Below are positions 32,876 through 34,807 of a stretch of 34,807 bases of DNA, piece after piece. Position numbers and translations under genes: made by a program. Source of the DNA: Deltaproteobacteria bacterium PRO3 (GTDB lineage Bacteria > UBA10199 > DSSB01); NCBI GenBank assembly GCA_030263375.1, contig SZOV01000027.1, positions 1 through 34,807 on the forward strand, in the 5' to 3' direction. How positions within the stretch are numbered: the stretch's first letter is position 1; the number at the start of each line of letters is the position of its first letter. The notes beneath the pieces are model-generated. The model did not search any database. It had not been told where the DNA came from and saw only the letters and a list, made by a program, of their open reading frames with translations.

Positions 32876-34807
32876 ATGGAAAACAAACAAGGCGTCGTCG
32901 AAAAACGCATCAAGCCCGGCGTCATCCGCCGTCGCGCCAAGGCCACCGAGCCCGAGGCTCCGCCGCCCGCCGAGGCGGCGCCCGAGGCGCCCGTAGCCGA
33001 AGCCCCCGCGGCGCCCGCCGCTCCCGAGGCCGCCGCTCCGGCGCCCGCGAGCGCCGAGCCCCCCGCGGTCGAGGCGAAGGCCAAGGCCCCCGAGGCGACC
33101 GTCGCCGCGAAGCCGGCGCCGAAGGCCAAGGCCCCCGAACCCGCCGCTCCCGAGGCCAAGAAGCCCGCGTCGGCAAAACCCGCCGAGATGGTGATCCGCG
33201 CCAAGGAGGACGAGCCCAAGGTGGTCGGCCCCCGAGCGCTGCCCGAAGGGCCTCCCGTCGGCACCATCATCCAGCTGCCGCACATGAAGCGGAAGGCCGA
33301 GGGTCCGTCTTTCGGACCCGCCGCCGGCGTCGCGCCCGCGACCCCCGCCGAGGGACCCGAAGACGAAGAGAGCAAAAAACTGCGCGTCAACAAGAAGGGC
33401 GGCAAGAAGACCAAGCTCGAGGAAGACGAGTTGGGCATCGACGGCATCGGACGCGTCAGCACGCTTTCCCAGATCGCGCGCATCTCGACCCACAACACCG
33501 CCGACCGCGTCTTCCAGCCGGTGCGCTCCGCCAAGCGGCGCCGCACCAAGTCGCGGGTCCCCGGCAAGAAGACCGAGTCGACCCTGCCGAAGGCGATCAA
33601 GCGCGTCGTCAAGATGGGCGAGACCATTTCCGTCTCCGACCTGGCTCAGCAGCTGGGCGTCAAGGGCGGCGAGCTGATCAAGAAGCTCATGGGGATGGGG
33701 ACGATGGCCACGCTCAATCAGGCCCTCGACTTCGACACCGCCACGCTGCTCGCGCAAGATTATCAGTGGGAAGTCCGCAAAACGAGCTTCGAGGAAGAGA
33801 ACGTCCTCAAGACCGAGGAAGACAAGCCCGAAGCCATGGTCACCCGCGCGCCGGTCGTCACCGTCATGGGCCACGTCGACCACGGCAAGACCTCGCTGCT
33901 CGACGCCATCCGCTCGACTCAGGTCGCCAGCGGCGAACACGGCGGCATCACCCAGCATATCGGCGCCTACCGCGTCCGCCTGGGGCAGGGCAGGGAGCTC
34001 ACCTTCCTCGACACCCCCGGCCACGAGGCCTTCACCTCAATGCGCGCCCGCGGCGCCTCGGTCACCGACATCGTCGTCCTGGTGGTCGCCGCCGACGACG
34101 GCGTGATGCCGCAGACCCTCGAGGCCATCCACCACGCCAAGGCGGCCGAGGTCCCGATTATCGTCGCGGTCAACAAGATCGACAAGCCCGAGGCCAAGCC
34201 CGACAACGTCAAGCGCCAGCTCTCCGAGCACGGTCTACTGGCCGAGGACTGGGGCGGCGACATCCTCTTCGTCCACGTCTCCGCCAAGACCAAGCAGGGC
34301 ATCGAAGAACTGCTGGAATCCATCTTCCTGCAGACCGAGATGCTCGAGCTGAAGGCCAACCCCGCCAAGCTCGCCAAGGGGGTCATCATCGAGGCCCGCC
34401 TCGCGAAGGCGCGGGGGCCCGTCGTCCCCTCCCTCATCCAAGAAGGCACCCTGCACGCGGGCGACGTCGTCGTCGCCGGCCAGCACTTCGGCAAGGTTCG
34501 GGCCATGACCAACGACCGCGGCGAAAACGTGACCGAGGCCGGCCCCGGCGTCCCCGTCGAGGTCTTGGGGCTCGACGGCGTGCCCCAGGCCAGCGACGTG
34601 ATCCAGGCCTTGGCCGACGAGAAGAGCGCCAAGCAGGTTGCCGAGCACCGCCAGATGAAGGCCCGCGAGCAGAAGATCACCGCCCCCAGCAAGATGAGCC
34701 TCGAGGACCTCTTCACCAAGCTGAAGAGCGGCGAGGCCAAAGAGCTCTCGCTGATCCTCAAGGCCGACGTGCAGGGCTCCAGCGCGGCGCTGCAGGCCTC
34801 CCTCGAG
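32876..34807 (+). CDS. infB: Translation initiation factor IF-2 (3'-truncated by the window)
   Basis: The first 644 codons are present. Residues 25-100 are a low-complexity Ala/Pro/Glu/Lys linker, followed by a basic segment ([17 protein letters not shown]) and the IF2-N domain ([24 protein letters not shown]). The GTPase domain has G1 GHVDHGKT at residues 332-339, [22 protein letters not shown] and SAK. Domain II and the start of the C-terminal half follow ([21 protein letters not shown] is the last stretch). IF-2 positions initiator tRNA on the 30S subunit. The start [20 protein letters not shown] at 32876 has only a weak AGG upstream. It is the last gene of the rimP-nusA-infB operon seen here. 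Confidence 0.96.
   Translation, partial: MENKQGVVEKRIKPGVIRRRAKATEPEAPPPAEAAPEAPVAEAPAAPAAPEAAAPAPASAEPPAVEAKAKAPEATVAAKPAPKAKAPEPAAPEAKKPASAKPAEMVIRAKEDEPKVVGPRALPEGPPVGTIIQLPHMKRKAEGPSFGPAAGVAPATPAEGPEDEESKKLRVNKKGGKKTKLEEDELGIDGIGRVSTLSQIARISTHNTADRVFQPVRSAKRRRTKSRVPGKKTESTLPKAIKRVVKMGETISVSDLAQQLGVKGGELIKKLMGMGTMATLNQALDFDTATLLAQDYQWEVRKTSFEEENVLKTEEDKPEAMVTRAPVVTVMGHVDHGKTSLLDAIRSTQVASGEHGGITQHIGAYRVRLGQGRELTFLDTPGHEAFTSMRARGASVTDIVVLVVAADDGVMPQTLEAIHHAKAAEVPIIVAVNKIDKPEAKPDNVKRQLSEHGLLAEDWGGDILFVHVSAKTKQGIEELLESIFLQTEMLELKANPAKLAKGVIIEARLAKARGPVVPSLIQEGTLHAGDVVVAGQHFGKVRAMTNDRGENVTEAGPGVPVEVLGLDGVPQASDVIQALADEKSAKQVAEHRQMKAREQKITAPSKMSLEDLFTKLKSGEAKELSLILKADVQGSSAALQASLE

Noticed and set aside
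32940-33180. Repetitive GCC/CCC/GAG-rich stretch as a possible DNA repeat
   Set aside because: It encodes the normal low-complexity Ala/Pro/Glu linker near the N-terminus of IF-2, not a separate repeat element.

Overview
The window is a GC-rich, densely packed stretch of bacterial chromosome. It carries about 32 protein genes and two tRNA genes, with no phage, IS or CRISPR signature, and no gene-free stretch reaches 300 bases. The gene content suggests a Gram-negative lineage of the broad deltaproteobacterial type (Desulfobacterota, Myxococcota or Bdellovibrionota-like, possibly uncultured). The reasons are MtgA, a group 3b-type [NiFe] hydrogenase, secreted proteins with thrombospondin-type-3 and MopE-type calcium/metal motifs, and MYXO-CTERM-like C-terminal tails. 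This placement is inference from gene content only.

Region 1 (1-11851, +) is one tightly coupled operon, with most genes overlapping by 4 to 20 bases. It encodes a cytoplasmic NAD(P)-linked [NiFe] hydrogenase in the order beta (partial), gamma, delta/small, alpha/large, followed by its maturation protease. Next come a glycerol-3-phosphate dehydrogenase (gpsA), hypA, hypF, hypC, hypD and hypE. The operon ends with a soluble PAS histidine kinase and a response regulator whose output is a CRP/FNR-type domain. The HypA protein has lost its zinc domain, and hypB is not present. The kinase PAS domain carries the FixL/DosP heme-PAS signature, so the pair looks like an oxygen sensor joined to a FixK/FNR-like effector. 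An FNR-type palindrome lies just downstream, ahead of a universal stress protein gene (11933-12349).

Region 2 (12375-20366) is accessory. It holds a 1403-residue secreted G8/beta-helix protein on the minus strand. Upstream of that is a minus-strand set of three small genes (DUF1579, DUF1428, SRPBCC) divergent from a tetR gene; two matching palindromic operators lie in their AT-rich shared promoter region. A secreted choice-of-anchor L protein follows. Both large secreted proteins end in a Gly-Cys-(Ala/Ser)-Leu motif, a hydrophobic helix and a basic tail.

Region 3 (20405-28233) holds tRNA-Lys and tRNA-Glu with a strong terminator, an O-methyltransferase-like enzyme, MtgA, RsmB, a CbpA-type DnaJ, an unrecognised secreted protein, a CoA-transferase/racemase family protein and phosphofructokinase.

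Region 4 (28234-34807, +) holds nadE and rsmI (overlapping), then the rimP-nusA-infB translation and transcription operon, with infB cut by the window end. pfkA and nadE diverge with their start codons touching (CATATG).

The most promising lead is the hydrogenase operon: an embedded gpsA, a zinc-less HypA, and a compact predicted FixL-to-FNR-like control module with a candidate binding site beside it.
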